Shown here one piece after another: positions 37,768-46,899 of a stretch of 64,000 nucleotides of DNA. Below the pieces are notes generated by a model. That model ran no database searches, had not been told where the DNA came from, and was given only the letters and a program-made list of their open reading frames with translations. A program made the translations under genes and the position numbers. The DNA comes from Curvibacter sp. GWA2_64_110 (GTDB taxonomy: Bacteria > Pseudomonadota > Gammaproteobacteria > Burkholderiales > Burkholderiaceae_C): the NCBI GenBank assembly GCA_001797315.1, contig MGPC01000024.1, positions 1-64,000 of the forward strand, read 5' to 3'. Every line of letters starts with the position of its first letter. The first letter of the stretch is position 1.

Positions 37768-38994
37768 ATGTCGGTGAGCGTCCACAACCCGGACCAGTAC
37801 ATGGTCAGCCTGCGCCAGGTCATCGCGCAGGGTCGAAAGCGGATCGGTCTGTTGATCGGTGCCGGCGCACCAGCGGGGATCTTCCCGCCAGGCAGCACAA
37901 CCCCTCTCATCCCAGCCGTGGCCGGACTGACCACAATGGTCATCGACGCGCTGAAGAAGGACTATGAAAAGCCACTGGCCGCAGTGGTCGCCGAACTCGA
38001 TAACCCAAACATCGAAACGATCCTCTCGCGTGTTCGCACTCTCGGGTCGGTGCTGGGCAAGATGGAAATACACGGCCTGGACGGCGCCGGGTTCAAGAAG
38101 CTGAGCGAGTCGATTTGCGACCAGATCGGGCAGATCGTCAACAAACCGCTGCACGATGGCCCGTCACCGTACACGGAGTTCGTGTCTTGGATCAGCGGCA
38201 CGCCACGTGAGCACGCCGTGGAGGTCTTCACCACGAACTACGATCTGCTTTTCGAGCAGGCTTTCGAGCGGCTGCGTGTGCCCTTTTTCGATGGCTTTAG
38301 CGGATCGAGCAAGCCGTTTTTTGATCCTTCAACGGTCGCTGGGAATGACCTCCCAGCTCGTTGGACCCGGCTGTGGAAGTTGCACGGGTCTCTCGGCTGG
38401 TCGGCAAATGCCCGGGGGGAAGTCGTTCGCACGGGCAATGCCAACGCTACGCATCTGGTGTTCCCGGAGCACCTGAAATATGACCAGACGCAGAAGGCCC
38501 CCTACGCCGCCCTGTTCGACAGGCTCCGGGCCTTCCTCATGACTCCAGATACGCTGCTGATTGCGACCGGCTTCTCTTTCGCTGACGCGCACATCTCTGC
38601 TCGAATTGATGAGTGCTTGGCCGCCAACCCGTCGGCAAGCGTGTTTGCCTTTCAGTTCAAGCCTCTCGATCAGGAGATTTACGCGGCTGAGATCGCGGCC
38701 AGGCGAGCCAACATGAGCTTGTATTGCCCAGACAAGGCTGTAATCAATGGAATTGTCGCCCCGTGGGTTCCCGGCGACTTACCCACCCGCGAATGGGGTG
38801 CCATCCGCGCCACCTACTGGGGCACCGATCCAGCGACAAATACAAAGCGATTTGAGCTAGGTCGCTTTGACCGCCTAGCGCGCTTTTTCGCATCGTCACG
38901 AGCCAGCCAGCAGCACCAGCCCCTGCCTCCTCCGAGCGACTCTGGCGCTGCGCCGCCAGCCCCGGCAGACGCCCCGCAGCCGCCAGTCGCATGA
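37768..38994 (+). CDS. SIR2-like NADase-family protein of the SIR2-HerA defence module
   Basis: 408 residues. SIR2 Rossmann motifs: RIGLLIGAGAPAG near residues 25-37, FTTNYDLLFEQAF near 155 (the catalytic Asn in TNYD), KLHGSLGW near 205 (catalytic His), and TLLIATGFSFADAHI near 270. In known SIR2-HerA systems the SIR2 subunit depletes NAD+ or acts with HerA on DNA after phage entry. The C-terminal tail is Pro/Ala-rich. GGAGGAG precedes ATG 37768. It overlaps herA by four bases (ATGA). Confidence 0.88.
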   Translation: MSVSVHNPDQYMVSLRQVIAQGRKRIGLLIGAGAPAGIFPPGSTTPLIPAVAGLTTMVIDALKKDYEKPLAAVVAELDNPNIETILSRVRTLGSVLGKMEIHGLDGAGFKKLSESICDQIGQIVNKPLHDGPSPYTEFVSWISGTPREHAVEVFTTNYDLLFEQAFERLRVPFFDGFSGSSKPFFDPSTVAGNDLPARWTRLWKLHGSLGWSANARGEVVRTGNANATHLVFPEHLKYDQTQKAPYAALFDRLRAFLMTPDTLLIATGFSFADAHISARIDECLAANPSASVFAFQFKPLDQEIYAAEIAARRANMSLYCPDKAVINGIVAPWVPGDLPTREWGAIRATYWGTDPATNTKRFELGRFDRLARFFASSRASQQHQPLPPPSDSGAAPPAPADAPQPPVA

Positions 38995-41036
38995 ACATCA
39001 AGCCGACCTTGCTGGGGCACGTCGGCGCCGTTGCCGGCGCGGCGATCAGCGTCCGCCTTTCACCGAATGTCGCATCTGGCATCGCCATCATCGGCGGCAA
39101 GAGCTACCGCATTGGTCAAGTCGGCAGCTTCGTTCGGATACCGCAGGGTTATCACGATCTGTACGGGATCGTTGCCGAAGTTGGCGCTAATGCGGCGCCA
39201 GCAACCCCACAAGGGCAGCCCGAAGTGAGCGATCGGTGGATGACCATCCAACTGGTCGGCGAGATCGTTGGCACATCCTTTGAGCGAGGCATTAGCCAGT
39301 ACCCGAACGTTCGTGACGAGGTTCACCTGGTCACCGAAGAAGATCTGGCGGTGATCTACGGTACCCAGGACGGCGGTCAAGTGCTGATTGGTCGATTAGC
39401 AAGCGCTGAAGGAATCCCGGTACGGATCGACCTCGACAAGCTCGTGACACGTCATAGTGCAGTACTCGGCTCGACCGGCGCGGGCAAGTCAACCACGGTA
39501 TCCAGCCTCTTGCGGTCGATCGCATTAGGTGGCGATGCCGAGGCTGCACAGGGGTTTCCGAGCGCGCGCATCCTTCTGCTCGACATTCACGGGGAGTATG
39601 GACGGGCGCTGGAGTCGGTATCGACGGTCTTCAGGATCAATCCCAATGCCGGCGCTGGTGAACTGCCGCTGCACATCCCGTTCTGGGCACTGGACCCGGC
39701 TGAGTTGTTGGCTTTCCTCATGGGCAAGCTAGACGACAAACAGCTCACGCAGATCCTCGACAGGATCATGGACTACAAGGTCAAGGCGGTGAGCGCTCAG
39801 CCGGCTCCGGGTCTAGACGTCAATTCCATGACCGCCGACAGCCCGAGTCCCTACAGCTTGAAAAAGCTGTGGTCCGAACTCCTGGATCCCGAAGTCAGGA
39901 CTTGGCTGGACCAGCAGAGGTTGCAACCGGCCCTGGATGAGGCCGGCGACCCGCAAACGCTCAAAGCACCCAAGTACCGCCCTCACGGGGCCGGCTCCGC
40001 CGCTCCCTTCATCAACCAGGTCGGAGTCTTGGGCATACGCCGACAGCTGGACCAGATGCGGTCCCGCCTGCTTGACCGGCAATACGACTTTTTGCTCCAC
40101 CCCGGCGACTGGGAGCCCGACCTCGACAGCCAATCGTTGAAGGGGCTGCCAGAGCTTCTCGAAGCTTGGCTTGGACATAGCAAGCCCATCACAATCCTCG
40201 ACCTCTCCGGCATTCCCAGCCCGGTCGTGGCTCGACTCATCGGCGCGATCCTGAGGATCATCTACGAGGGTCTCTTCTGGGGACGAGACAAGAGCGAAGG
40301 CGGGATCGCTCGGCCGCTGCTGGTGGTCATGGAAGAAGCGCACCGATACCTGTCAAAGGACGCCGACGGGCCTGCGCGCGAGATGGTGCAGCGGATCGTT
40401 AAGGAAGGTCGCAAGTTCGGCATCGGAGCAATGGTCGTCAGCCAGCGCCCATCGGAAGTCGATGACACCATCCTGTCTCAATGCGGGACGTTCGTTGCTC
40501 TGCGCCTGTCCAACTCAGCTGACCGGACAAAAGTGCAGGCATCCCTACCTGACAACCTGGCTGGTGTGATTGACAGCCTGCCCGTCCTGCGCGTCGGTGA
40601 AGCCGTCATCACCGGCGAGGCGGCTCGCCTGCCTATTCGCTGCCGCATCACGCTACCGCGTGAGGAGCACCGACCCAACAGCGAGGACCCGGCCGTAGCC
40701 AAGCGATGGATGGGAGACCGACTCCCTGAAGACTACGGCCGGCTCGCCGCCTCTTGGCGGGCTCAGAGCCCGACCTGGACCACGCTGCGAGTCATCCGCA
40801 CGAAGCTACCCCAACAGGAGATAGAAGCAATGGAACGTGAACTGGTGGTCTCATCAAATGTTGTTTCGATCGGATATGAGCCGACGACCAGCACCCTTGA
40901 AGTCGAGTTCAAGAATGGCGTCTATCAGTACTACAACGTGCCTGACGCGATGTACCAGCAGCTGATGGCGGCTGCATCAAAGGGGCAATTCATAAACACC
41001 TACATCAAACCCGCATACCCATGCTCGCGAGTTTGA
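38991..41036 (+). CDS. HerA-like ATPase with C-terminal KTSC domain
   Basis: 681 residues. An N-terminal HAS-barrel-like beta region (to about 150) precedes Walker A AVLGSTGAGKSTTVSSLL near residue 160. LLLDIHGEYGRA follows, with Walker B LLVVMEEAHRYL near 444 and the arginine/sensor region VVSQRPSEVDDTILSQCGT near 483: the HerA/FtsK hexameric translocase pattern. From about residue 613 a second domain follows (SSNVVSIGYEPTTSTLEVEF, then YQYYNVPDAMYQQLM), which matches the KTSC domain. Partner of the overlapping SIR2 gene. The KTSC fusion is not part of the SIR2-HerA systems I know. Confidence 0.88.
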   Translation: MNIKPTLLGHVGAVAGAAISVRLSPNVASGIAIIGGKSYRIGQVGSFVRIPQGYHDLYGIVAEVGANAAPATPQGQPEVSDRWMTIQLVGEIVGTSFERGISQYPNVRDEVHLVTEEDLAVIYGTQDGGQVLIGRLASAEGIPVRIDLDKLVTRHSAVLGSTGAGKSTTVSSLLRSIALGGDAEAAQGFPSARILLLDIHGEYGRALESVSTVFRINPNAGAGELPLHIPFWALDPAELLAFLMGKLDDKQLTQILDRIMDYKVKAVSAQPAPGLDVNSMTADSPSPYSLKKLWSELLDPEVRTWLDQQRLQPALDEAGDPQTLKAPKYRPHGAGSAAPFINQVGVLGIRRQLDQMRSRLLDRQYDFLLHPGDWEPDLDSQSLKGLPELLEAWLGHSKPITILDLSGIPSPVVARLIGAILRIIYEGLFWGRDKSEGGIARPLLVVMEEAHRYLSKDADGPAREMVQRIVKEGRKFGIGAMVVSQRPSEVDDTILSQCGTFVALRLSNSADRTKVQASLPDNLAGVIDSLPVLRVGEAVITGEAARLPIRCRITLPREEHRPNSEDPAVAKRWMGDRLPEDYGRLAASWRAQSPTWTTLRVIRTKLPQQEIEAMERELVVSSNVVSIGYEPTTSTLEVEFKNGVYQYYNVPDAMYQQLMAAASKGQFINTYIKPAYPCSRV

Positions 41037-41255
41037 CCCACGCAAGCACCAGGACTGCCGAGACGTAGTGTGGCCGGTCGTGCGTAAGCGCCTGCCACTG
41101 TCGTCGGCTGTAATCGATGGCCCTGGCGGTCACCGAGCGGATCAGAAATTCGCGGGACTACACGCGGAGCTCAATGATGCGCCAAGGCACGAAGGACATT
41201 AGAGAGATCTGTTTTTTCTGTCAGCCGGTATCTGTTGCAATGAGGGTGACCCATC
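41037..41255. other. Gap between herA and jetA with a short open frame
   Basis: 219 bases. A frame without ATG runs across most of it, ending TAG at 41200-41202. From GTG 41068 it encodes 44 residues beginning VWPVVRKRLPLSSAVIDGPG. It could be the remnant of a small gene or a tail of a lost one; I do not recognise it. The jetA promoter must lie in the right part. Confidence 0.3.
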
Positions 41256-42725
41256 GTGAGCAAGTTTCTCGAGTCGGCATATAAGCTTCGCGAAGCGCGC
41301 CAGCAGGCCACCTGGCGCTTGCTTGCAGCCGACGACGCGCCGAGCGTGATGGCGATCCTCAAGAGCGTATCGGCCGGCGGCACGCGAACTCTCACCGATG
41401 CCGAGATCCATGAACAAGTCCGGCTACATCTCGAAGAACTGCGCTCAGACGGCGAGGACCTGAGGCAGGAGCCGAAGGACTACATCTCCCAGTGGGTGCT
41501 CAAGGGCTGGCTCAATCGCCGACTGATCGGCGAAAACGCCCAAGAAACGTACGAACTTTCTTCGGCAGCGCAGAGCGCCATCCGCATCATGGAGGATGCG
41601 AGTAGCCCCCGAAGCATGGCGACGGAAAGCCGCCTCGCCCTCATGATCCAGGTGGCTGCGCAGCTGGAGGCGGAGACGAACGCTAACGCCGCAGGCCAGA
41701 TTGACTTTCTCCGGGCCCGCTTCTATGAAGCTCAAGCTGCGCTGCAGCGGGCCACAAACGGTCAGATTCAGGTGCTGGACGACGCCAGGGCCGCGGAGCG
41801 CTTGCAGGATCTGGTCAGCCAGCTGCAAGAGATCACCGGAGACTTCACCCGCTTGAAAGAAGAGTTCTCGCACGTGGACCGGGCCTTTCGGCGCAAGCTG
41901 ATCGAAGGTGGCGAGTCGCGAGCGGAGATTCTCGACCGAGTGTTCTCCAGCCTCGAAATCTTAGAAGAAACCGAAGCCGGCAAGAGTTTCCTGGCGTTCT
42001 GGCGCCTGCTGACCACCCCATCGCAGTACGAGGCGCTCGAAAACGCCATTGACGGCCTGCTGCAGCGCGGATTCGCCAAGAACCTGACCCGCGAGCAGCG
42101 CCGATCGTTGCAGCGGCTGCAGGAAGGTCTCATGGCGGGCGCACGTAACGTTCACGGCACTCTTCACGGGCTGTCTCGAGGCTTGAAGGCGTTCGTCCAG
42201 AGCAAGGAATACCACGAACACCAGCGCATGCGAACCCTGCTGGCGGAGGCTCGCCAGCGGGCCCTCGCCGCAAACGAAGTCGTTTCCCTGACGGCGGAAA
42301 CCGGCGTCGAGCTCACCCTTCCCGAAGTCGAAATCTCTTCGATCAGCCAGTGGTCGCTCAAGGCGACGGAGGAGGGATTCCCCGGCTTTTCGCTGGACAA
42401 CGCCGCCGATCCCGAGATCAGCCTTGAGGAAATTGGCCGGCAGATGATGGCCGCCGAGATTGACATGGCCACGCTGGTGAGCAATATCAAGGATGCCTTA
42501 CAGAAGCGGTCGCAGGTTAGCATCGGCGAACTGTGCACCCTCTACCCGGTACACCAAGGCTTGGGCAGTGTCATCGGATACATGCACCTCGGGGCCCAGC
42601 ACGCGATCGAGGAGCTGCCTCCGCGGATGGAACAGGTGCGTTGGATAGACGGTAGCGGATCTCCGCGCAGCGCCCGCATCAGGGCGTCGTACTTCACGAA
42701 GGAAAAGCAGCATGAGTTCAGCTGA
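41256..42725 (+). CDS. jetA: Wadjet type I kleisin-like subunit JetA (DUF3375)
   Basis: 489 residues of the DUF3375 type, the length of type I JetA. Predominantly helical: the N-terminal winged-helix-like part (AYKLREARQQATWRLLAADD, APSVMAILKSV), a helical middle (about 130-260) and a C-terminal domain starting near 385. JetA is the MukF-like kleisin that connects JetB and JetC. Translation starts at GTG 41256 behind GAGGGT. It overlaps jetB by 14 bases. Confidence 0.93.
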   Translation: MSKFLESAYKLREARQQATWRLLAADDAPSVMAILKSVSAGGTRTLTDAEIHEQVRLHLEELRSDGEDLRQEPKDYISQWVLKGWLNRRLIGENAQETYELSSAAQSAIRIMEDASSPRSMATESRLALMIQVAAQLEAETNANAAGQIDFLRARFYEAQAALQRATNGQIQVLDDARAAERLQDLVSQLQEITGDFTRLKEEFSHVDRAFRRKLIEGGESRAEILDRVFSSLEILEETEAGKSFLAFWRLLTTPSQYEALENAIDGLLQRGFAKNLTREQRRSLQRLQEGLMAGARNVHGTLHGLSRGLKAFVQSKEYHEHQRMRTLLAEARQRALAANEVVSLTAETGVELTLPEVEISSISQWSLKATEEGFPGFSLDNAADPEISLEEIGRQMMAAEIDMATLVSNIKDALQKRSQVSIGELCTLYPVHQGLGSVIGYMHLGAQHAIEELPPRMEQVRWIDGSGSPRSARIRASYFTKEKQHEFS

Positions 42726-43449
42726 ATCCACGGCAGTTGACATCTACGCGAGCGCGCTCCAGTCGGACGTCGACGCCGCGGCCATGCTGAATGTAGACCG
42801 ATCGGATGCCGACGATCTGTTCAAGGGTGATCGCGGGGACATGCCCTTAGCCACCCGGAAGTTGCTGGCGCACCTGAAGCGCGGGCCGTTTCTCAGTGGT
42901 CGGCGCCAGCCGCAGATGTGGACCATCCTGCTTGCCAGTGAGGAACACATCCGGCAGCACCTGAACAACGAGATGCTGCAGCTGGTGATCGACTACGACC
43001 AGGAGCTGGCGATGGTGCGCCAGGTTGTCACCGAGCACTCGGACGTGCCGGTTCTCCTGCGCAGGCAAAAGCTCACCTTCATCGATTCTGTCATGCTGCT
43101 GCAGCTACGTGAGCGGGTTTTGGCTGCGTCTGTGGAGGGGGAGCCGGCCGTCATCACCCGCGAGGACCTGTTCGAGTACATGCGCCCGTTCCAGAAGCAC
43201 GTCGCGGATGACGTGAAATTCCGCAAGCGGTGCAATGCCGCTGTCGACAGGCTGGTCGTCGCCTCGGTGCTACTGCCCCTGCGCGGCAGCGAAGATCGCT
43301 TCGAGGTGTCGCCGATCCTGCGCATGATCTTCGGGGCCGAGGAAGTGGAAGCTGTTTCGCGAGCGTACGCCGCGATGGCGGCCGATGCTCAGGCCGTGAA
43401 AGAGCCGATGTTCGAAGACGACGGGGATGCCCCGCAGGGGCAGGACTGA
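42712..43449 (+). CDS. jetB: Wadjet subunit JetB (DUF4194, MukE-like)
   Basis: 245 residues. Contains two winged-helix-type segments (TRKLLAHLKRGPFLSGRRQP and DDVKFRKRCNAAVDRLVVAS, VLLPLRGSEDRFEVSPILRM) as in DUF4194/MukE-like KITE subunits. It binds the kleisin JetA. Overlaps jetA and lies two bases before jetC. The first Met (ATG 42712) is in the jetA 3' end. Confidence 0.9.
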   Translation: MSSAESTAVDIYASALQSDVDAAAMLNVDRSDADDLFKGDRGDMPLATRKLLAHLKRGPFLSGRRQPQMWTILLASEEHIRQHLNNEMLQLVIDYDQELAMVRQVVTEHSDVPVLLRRQKLTFIDSVMLLQLRERVLAASVEGEPAVITREDLFEYMRPFQKHVADDVKFRKRCNAAVDRLVVASVLLPLRGSEDRFEVSPILRMIFGAEEVEAVSRAYAAMAADAQAVKEPMFEDDGDAPQGQD

Positions 43450-43451
43450 CC

Positions 43452-46400
43452 ATGGACGCAGCAAATTTCACCCGCAGCCTGCTGCCGATGCAGATGGACG
43501 ACGCCCTGCGTTTCTATCTTTACGAGATCAAGCTGCACAACTGGGGCTTGTTCAACAGCACCAAGGTATTCCCGATCTCTCGCGAGGGGTACATCTTCGC
43601 TGGGCCGTCCGGCGCCGGAAAATCCACAGCGATGGACGCCCACGCCGCACTGCTCACCCCGCCGAACTGGGTCGCCTTCAACCAGGCGGCTCGCACGGAA
43701 CGTGGGGAAGACCGCTCGCTTGTCACGTACGTTCGCGGAACCTGGGGCGAAAAAACCAGCGAAAAGCAGGAGGTTTCAAGTCAGTGTCTTCGGCCGGACT
43801 CCACGTGGTCGGCGATAAGCGAGGCGTACCGGAACGATGTCGGCCACACGGTGACCCTGCTGCAGGTGTTCTGGATCAAGGGGCGCAGCAATGCGCATGC
43901 TGACCTGGGCCATGTCTTCTTTGTCTTCGAGCGCCCCTTTGATTTCGAAGAGCTGAAGCCGTTCGTCGAAGGCTCCTTCAAGAAGAGCGTGGCCGAGCAG
44001 CTCTGGCCGGGAACCCTGCTTGAGTCCTTCGAACGGTATCAGGAAAAGTTCAGACCGTTGCTGGGGATTCGGTCCAAGGCGACGCTGCGGCTGCTGCACA
44101 AGACGCAGTCCACCAAGGACATGGGCGATCTGAACTCATTCGTGCGCGACTTTATGCTGGAAGAGCCGGGCACTTTCGACCTGGCCAAGGCCTTGGTGGA
44201 GAGGTTCCAGGAGCTCGACTCCGCCTACAAGTCGGTGCTGGACGCCCAGGCGCAGATCGACACCTTGCAGCCGGTACGCACGAACCATTTCGAACATGAA
44301 GATGGCAAGGCGCAACAGGCCGACCACGATATGATCGTTAAAAGCGCCGACGCTTTCATGCACCAGCGCGAAGGCGCGCTCCTCACTGAGCGGCTGGAGG
44401 CTGTGAAGCGTGACCTCGTCGCCGATCAGCTCAACATCGAAGATGCGGCACGGGTCGCAGGCGACCGGCTTCGCGAGTTTGGAACCCTGAAGGAGCAGTA
44501 CTGGCAGATGGGTGGTGGCAAGGCTGACGATCTGCGCAAGCAGCGCGAGGAGTTGGTTACGGAAAATGGTCATCGCATCCGCCGGCGGGAGCGCTTCGAA
44601 GAAGACCTGCTGACACTGGAGGTCGAGATCCCGGACACGTACTCACCTGAGGAATTCCTGCGCTGCCAAGACGAGGCAGCCAAAGTGGACCAGGCCTTGC
44701 GCGCGCAGGCGGACACGAGCGGCACCGTCATGCGCAACCTCGGGGCGCGCGAGGCCGCGCTGAAAGAAAAGCTGGAGCAGGCAGCGAGGGAAATCCGCGC
44801 CCTGGAGGCGCAGCGCGGCAACATTCCGTACCAGCTCACTGATCTGCGGGCGCTGCTCGCCGAGGAGTTAGGCATAAACGTCGCAAAGCTGCCGTTCGCC
44901 GGCGAGCTGATGCAAGTGAAGAAGTCTCAAGCGGCGGAGTGGAGCGGCGCCATCGAGCGCCTGCTTGGTGGCTTCGGGAAGACCATGCTCGTGGCTGACG
45001 AGGACATGCCTGCCGTGTCCAAGTGGGTGGATGATCGCCACCTTGGCCTGCGCCTGAAGTTCACGCGGGTTGTGCACCAGCAACCCGGCAACCAGAGCCA
45101 CCCGGCGCGCGCGGTCGTGCACAAGCTCGATTTCTCCGAATGTGAGCTGGAGGCGTGGCTTCGCGAGGAGGTCAAGCGGCTGTTCCCGCACGAGTGCGTT
45201 GACTCCATCGAAGAGCTCAAGAAGGTCCGCGCGGGCCTAACGCGAGCCGGCCAGATCAAGCGCAACACAGACCACGAGAAGAACGACCGCCGCGATATCT
45301 CTGATCGGCGCGAGTGGATCTTGGGCTTCAACAACGAGGAAAAGAAGCAGGAATTCCTCGCGGACCTGAACTCGCTGCTGGACCAGAAGAAGGTCCTGGA
45401 CGACGAAATCAACGACGAAAACGACCAGCGCAAGCTTTGGTCGGAAAAGGAGCGCGCCTGCGGGGCGATCAAGGAACTGGCTTGGCCGGACATCGATGCT
45501 GGCTCCATCACGGGCCAAATTCGAGCCACCGACGCGCTGCTGGACAAGATCGAGAACGAGAACCCGGACCTTGCGGTCGTCGAGCGCCAACTCGGCGAGG
45601 CCGATGAAGCGGTGAAAGCGGCCGACTCAGCCGTCAACGAGCTGAAGGTTCGCGCCGGCGTCCTCGACAGCCGCCGCAAGGACCTCATGGCCAAGCAAGC
45701 GGGCATGGACACTGTACTTTTGCAGCAGGTCGTCGGCGACGAAGCCAGCAAAGCTCTCGAAGCCCTTCTGGGCGAAGTGTTAGCCGCGACTACTAAGCTG
45801 GGACAGGAGTTCACGCTGGAGAACCTCAAGGACGTTCACCGGGCGGTCGACGCGAAGCTGGCCGAGCGCGGAGTCCAGCTGCGCCTGAGGCAGCAGCAGC
45901 GCGAGAACAACATGCTTTCGGTGATGCGCGCCTACCTCGAAAAGGACGTCTGGAGGGCGCAGATCGGTGGTGTCGACGCCTCGCTGGCCAGCTTGCCTGA
46001 CTTCCTCGCGCGCCTGAAGCTGATGGAGAACGACAACCTCCCAAAATTCAAGGATCGCTTCGAGAAGCTGCTCAACGACCAGGCGCTCCAGCACTTAGCT
46101 GCCCTATCGCAGCAGCTGCGCTCCGAAACGCGGTCGGTGCGCGAAAAGGTTGACTTGGTGAACGAGGCTCTCGGCACGACGGAATTCAACAAGGGCACGT
46201 ACATTAAGCTAGGCCACCGTGCTCGCCAGATTCCGGACGTCACCGATTTCGTCTCGGCCATGCGGGGCATCCTGGAGATGGTCGTTGACGATGCGGAGGT
46301 CAAGAAAGCGCGTTTCCTCCACCTGCGCAGGCTCGTGAACCGCCTAAGCAGCGGCGAGCCTCACGACGTACGCTGGCGCAAGCTGGTGCTGGACGTTCGG

Positions 46401-46892
46401 CAGCACCTGGAGTTCTACGCGATCGAAAGCGACGCGGCCGGCATGCAGGTGCAAACGTACAGTGGCAGCTCCGGCAAATCGGGCGGTGAGCGGCAGAAGC
46501 TAACCATGACGATCCTGGCTGCGGCCCTGCGTTACCAGCTATCCGGCGACGACGGCGATTTTCCGCGGTACAGCACGATCATGGTGGACGAGGCGTTCGA
46601 CAAGGCTGACCCCGAATTCACCAAGACGGCCATGCAGATCTTCAAGAAGTGCGGCTTTCAGGTGATCGCCGCCACTCCGATGAAGGGGATCATGGCGCTC
46701 GACGAGTTCATTGGCGGCGCTGCGTACATCTACAAGATTAAGAACCTCTCCCATGCCCGCCTGCTGGAGTATGACGTGCAGAAGCGCGAGTTGGTGATCC
46801 CAAAGGAAGTGCGTGCGCAAGTGGCCGCCGAAGATGCGCTGGCCGTGGCAACCAAGAAGCACGACGCCGATGGCCCGGAGGCCGTGAAGTGA
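43452..46892 (+). CDS. jetC: Wadjet SMC-like ATPase JetC
   Basis: 1146 residues, the MukB-like SMC of Wadjet. Walker A is FAGPSGAGKSTAMDAH at about residues 49-64. Long coiled coils on both sides of a hinge-like globular region near residues 455-560. The C-terminal ABC signature is SGKSGGERQKLTM (near 1006) and Walker B is STIMVDEAFDKAD (near 1041). With JetA and JetB it extrudes DNA loops to recognise small closed circles. The frame is open upstream to 43230, but ATG 43452, two bases after the jetB stop, fits the family N terminus. Confidence 0.94.
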   Translation: MDAANFTRSLLPMQMDDALRFYLYEIKLHNWGLFNSTKVFPISREGYIFAGPSGAGKSTAMDAHAALLTPPNWVAFNQAARTERGEDRSLVTYVRGTWGEKTSEKQEVSSQCLRPDSTWSAISEAYRNDVGHTVTLLQVFWIKGRSNAHADLGHVFFVFERPFDFEELKPFVEGSFKKSVAEQLWPGTLLESFERYQEKFRPLLGIRSKATLRLLHKTQSTKDMGDLNSFVRDFMLEEPGTFDLAKALVERFQELDSAYKSVLDAQAQIDTLQPVRTNHFEHEDGKAQQADHDMIVKSADAFMHQREGALLTERLEAVKRDLVADQLNIEDAARVAGDRLREFGTLKEQYWQMGGGKADDLRKQREELVTENGHRIRRRERFEEDLLTLEVEIPDTYSPEEFLRCQDEAAKVDQALRAQADTSGTVMRNLGAREAALKEKLEQAAREIRALEAQRGNIPYQLTDLRALLAEELGINVAKLPFAGELMQVKKSQAAEWSGAIERLLGGFGKTMLVADEDMPAVSKWVDDRHLGLRLKFTRVVHQQPGNQSHPARAVVHKLDFSECELEAWLREEVKRLFPHECVDSIEELKKVRAGLTRAGQIKRNTDHEKNDRRDISDRREWILGFNNEEKKQEFLADLNSLLDQKKVLDDEINDENDQRKLWSEKERACGAIKELAWPDIDAGSITGQIRATDALLDKIENENPDLAVVERQLGEADEAVKAADSAVNELKVRAGVLDSRRKDLMAKQAGMDTVLLQQVVGDEASKALEALLGEVLAATTKLGQEFTLENLKDVHRAVDAKLAERGVQLRLRQQQRENNMLSVMRAYLEKDVWRAQIGGVDASLASLPDFLARLKLMENDNLPKFKDRFEKLLNDQALQHLAALSQQLRSETRSVREKVDLVNEALGTTEFNKGTYIKLGHRARQIPDVTDFVSAMRGILEMVVDDAEVKKARFLHLRRLVNRLSSGEPHDVRWRKLVLDVRQHLEFYAIESDAAGMQVQTYSGSSGKSGGERQKLTMTILAAALRYQLSGDDGDFPRYSTIMVDEAFDKADPEFTKTAMQIFKKCGFQVIAATPMKGIMALDEFIGGAAYIYKIKNLSHARLLEYDVQKRELVIPKEVRAQVAAEDALAVATKKHDADGPEAVK

Positions 46893-46899
46893 TTTATTG

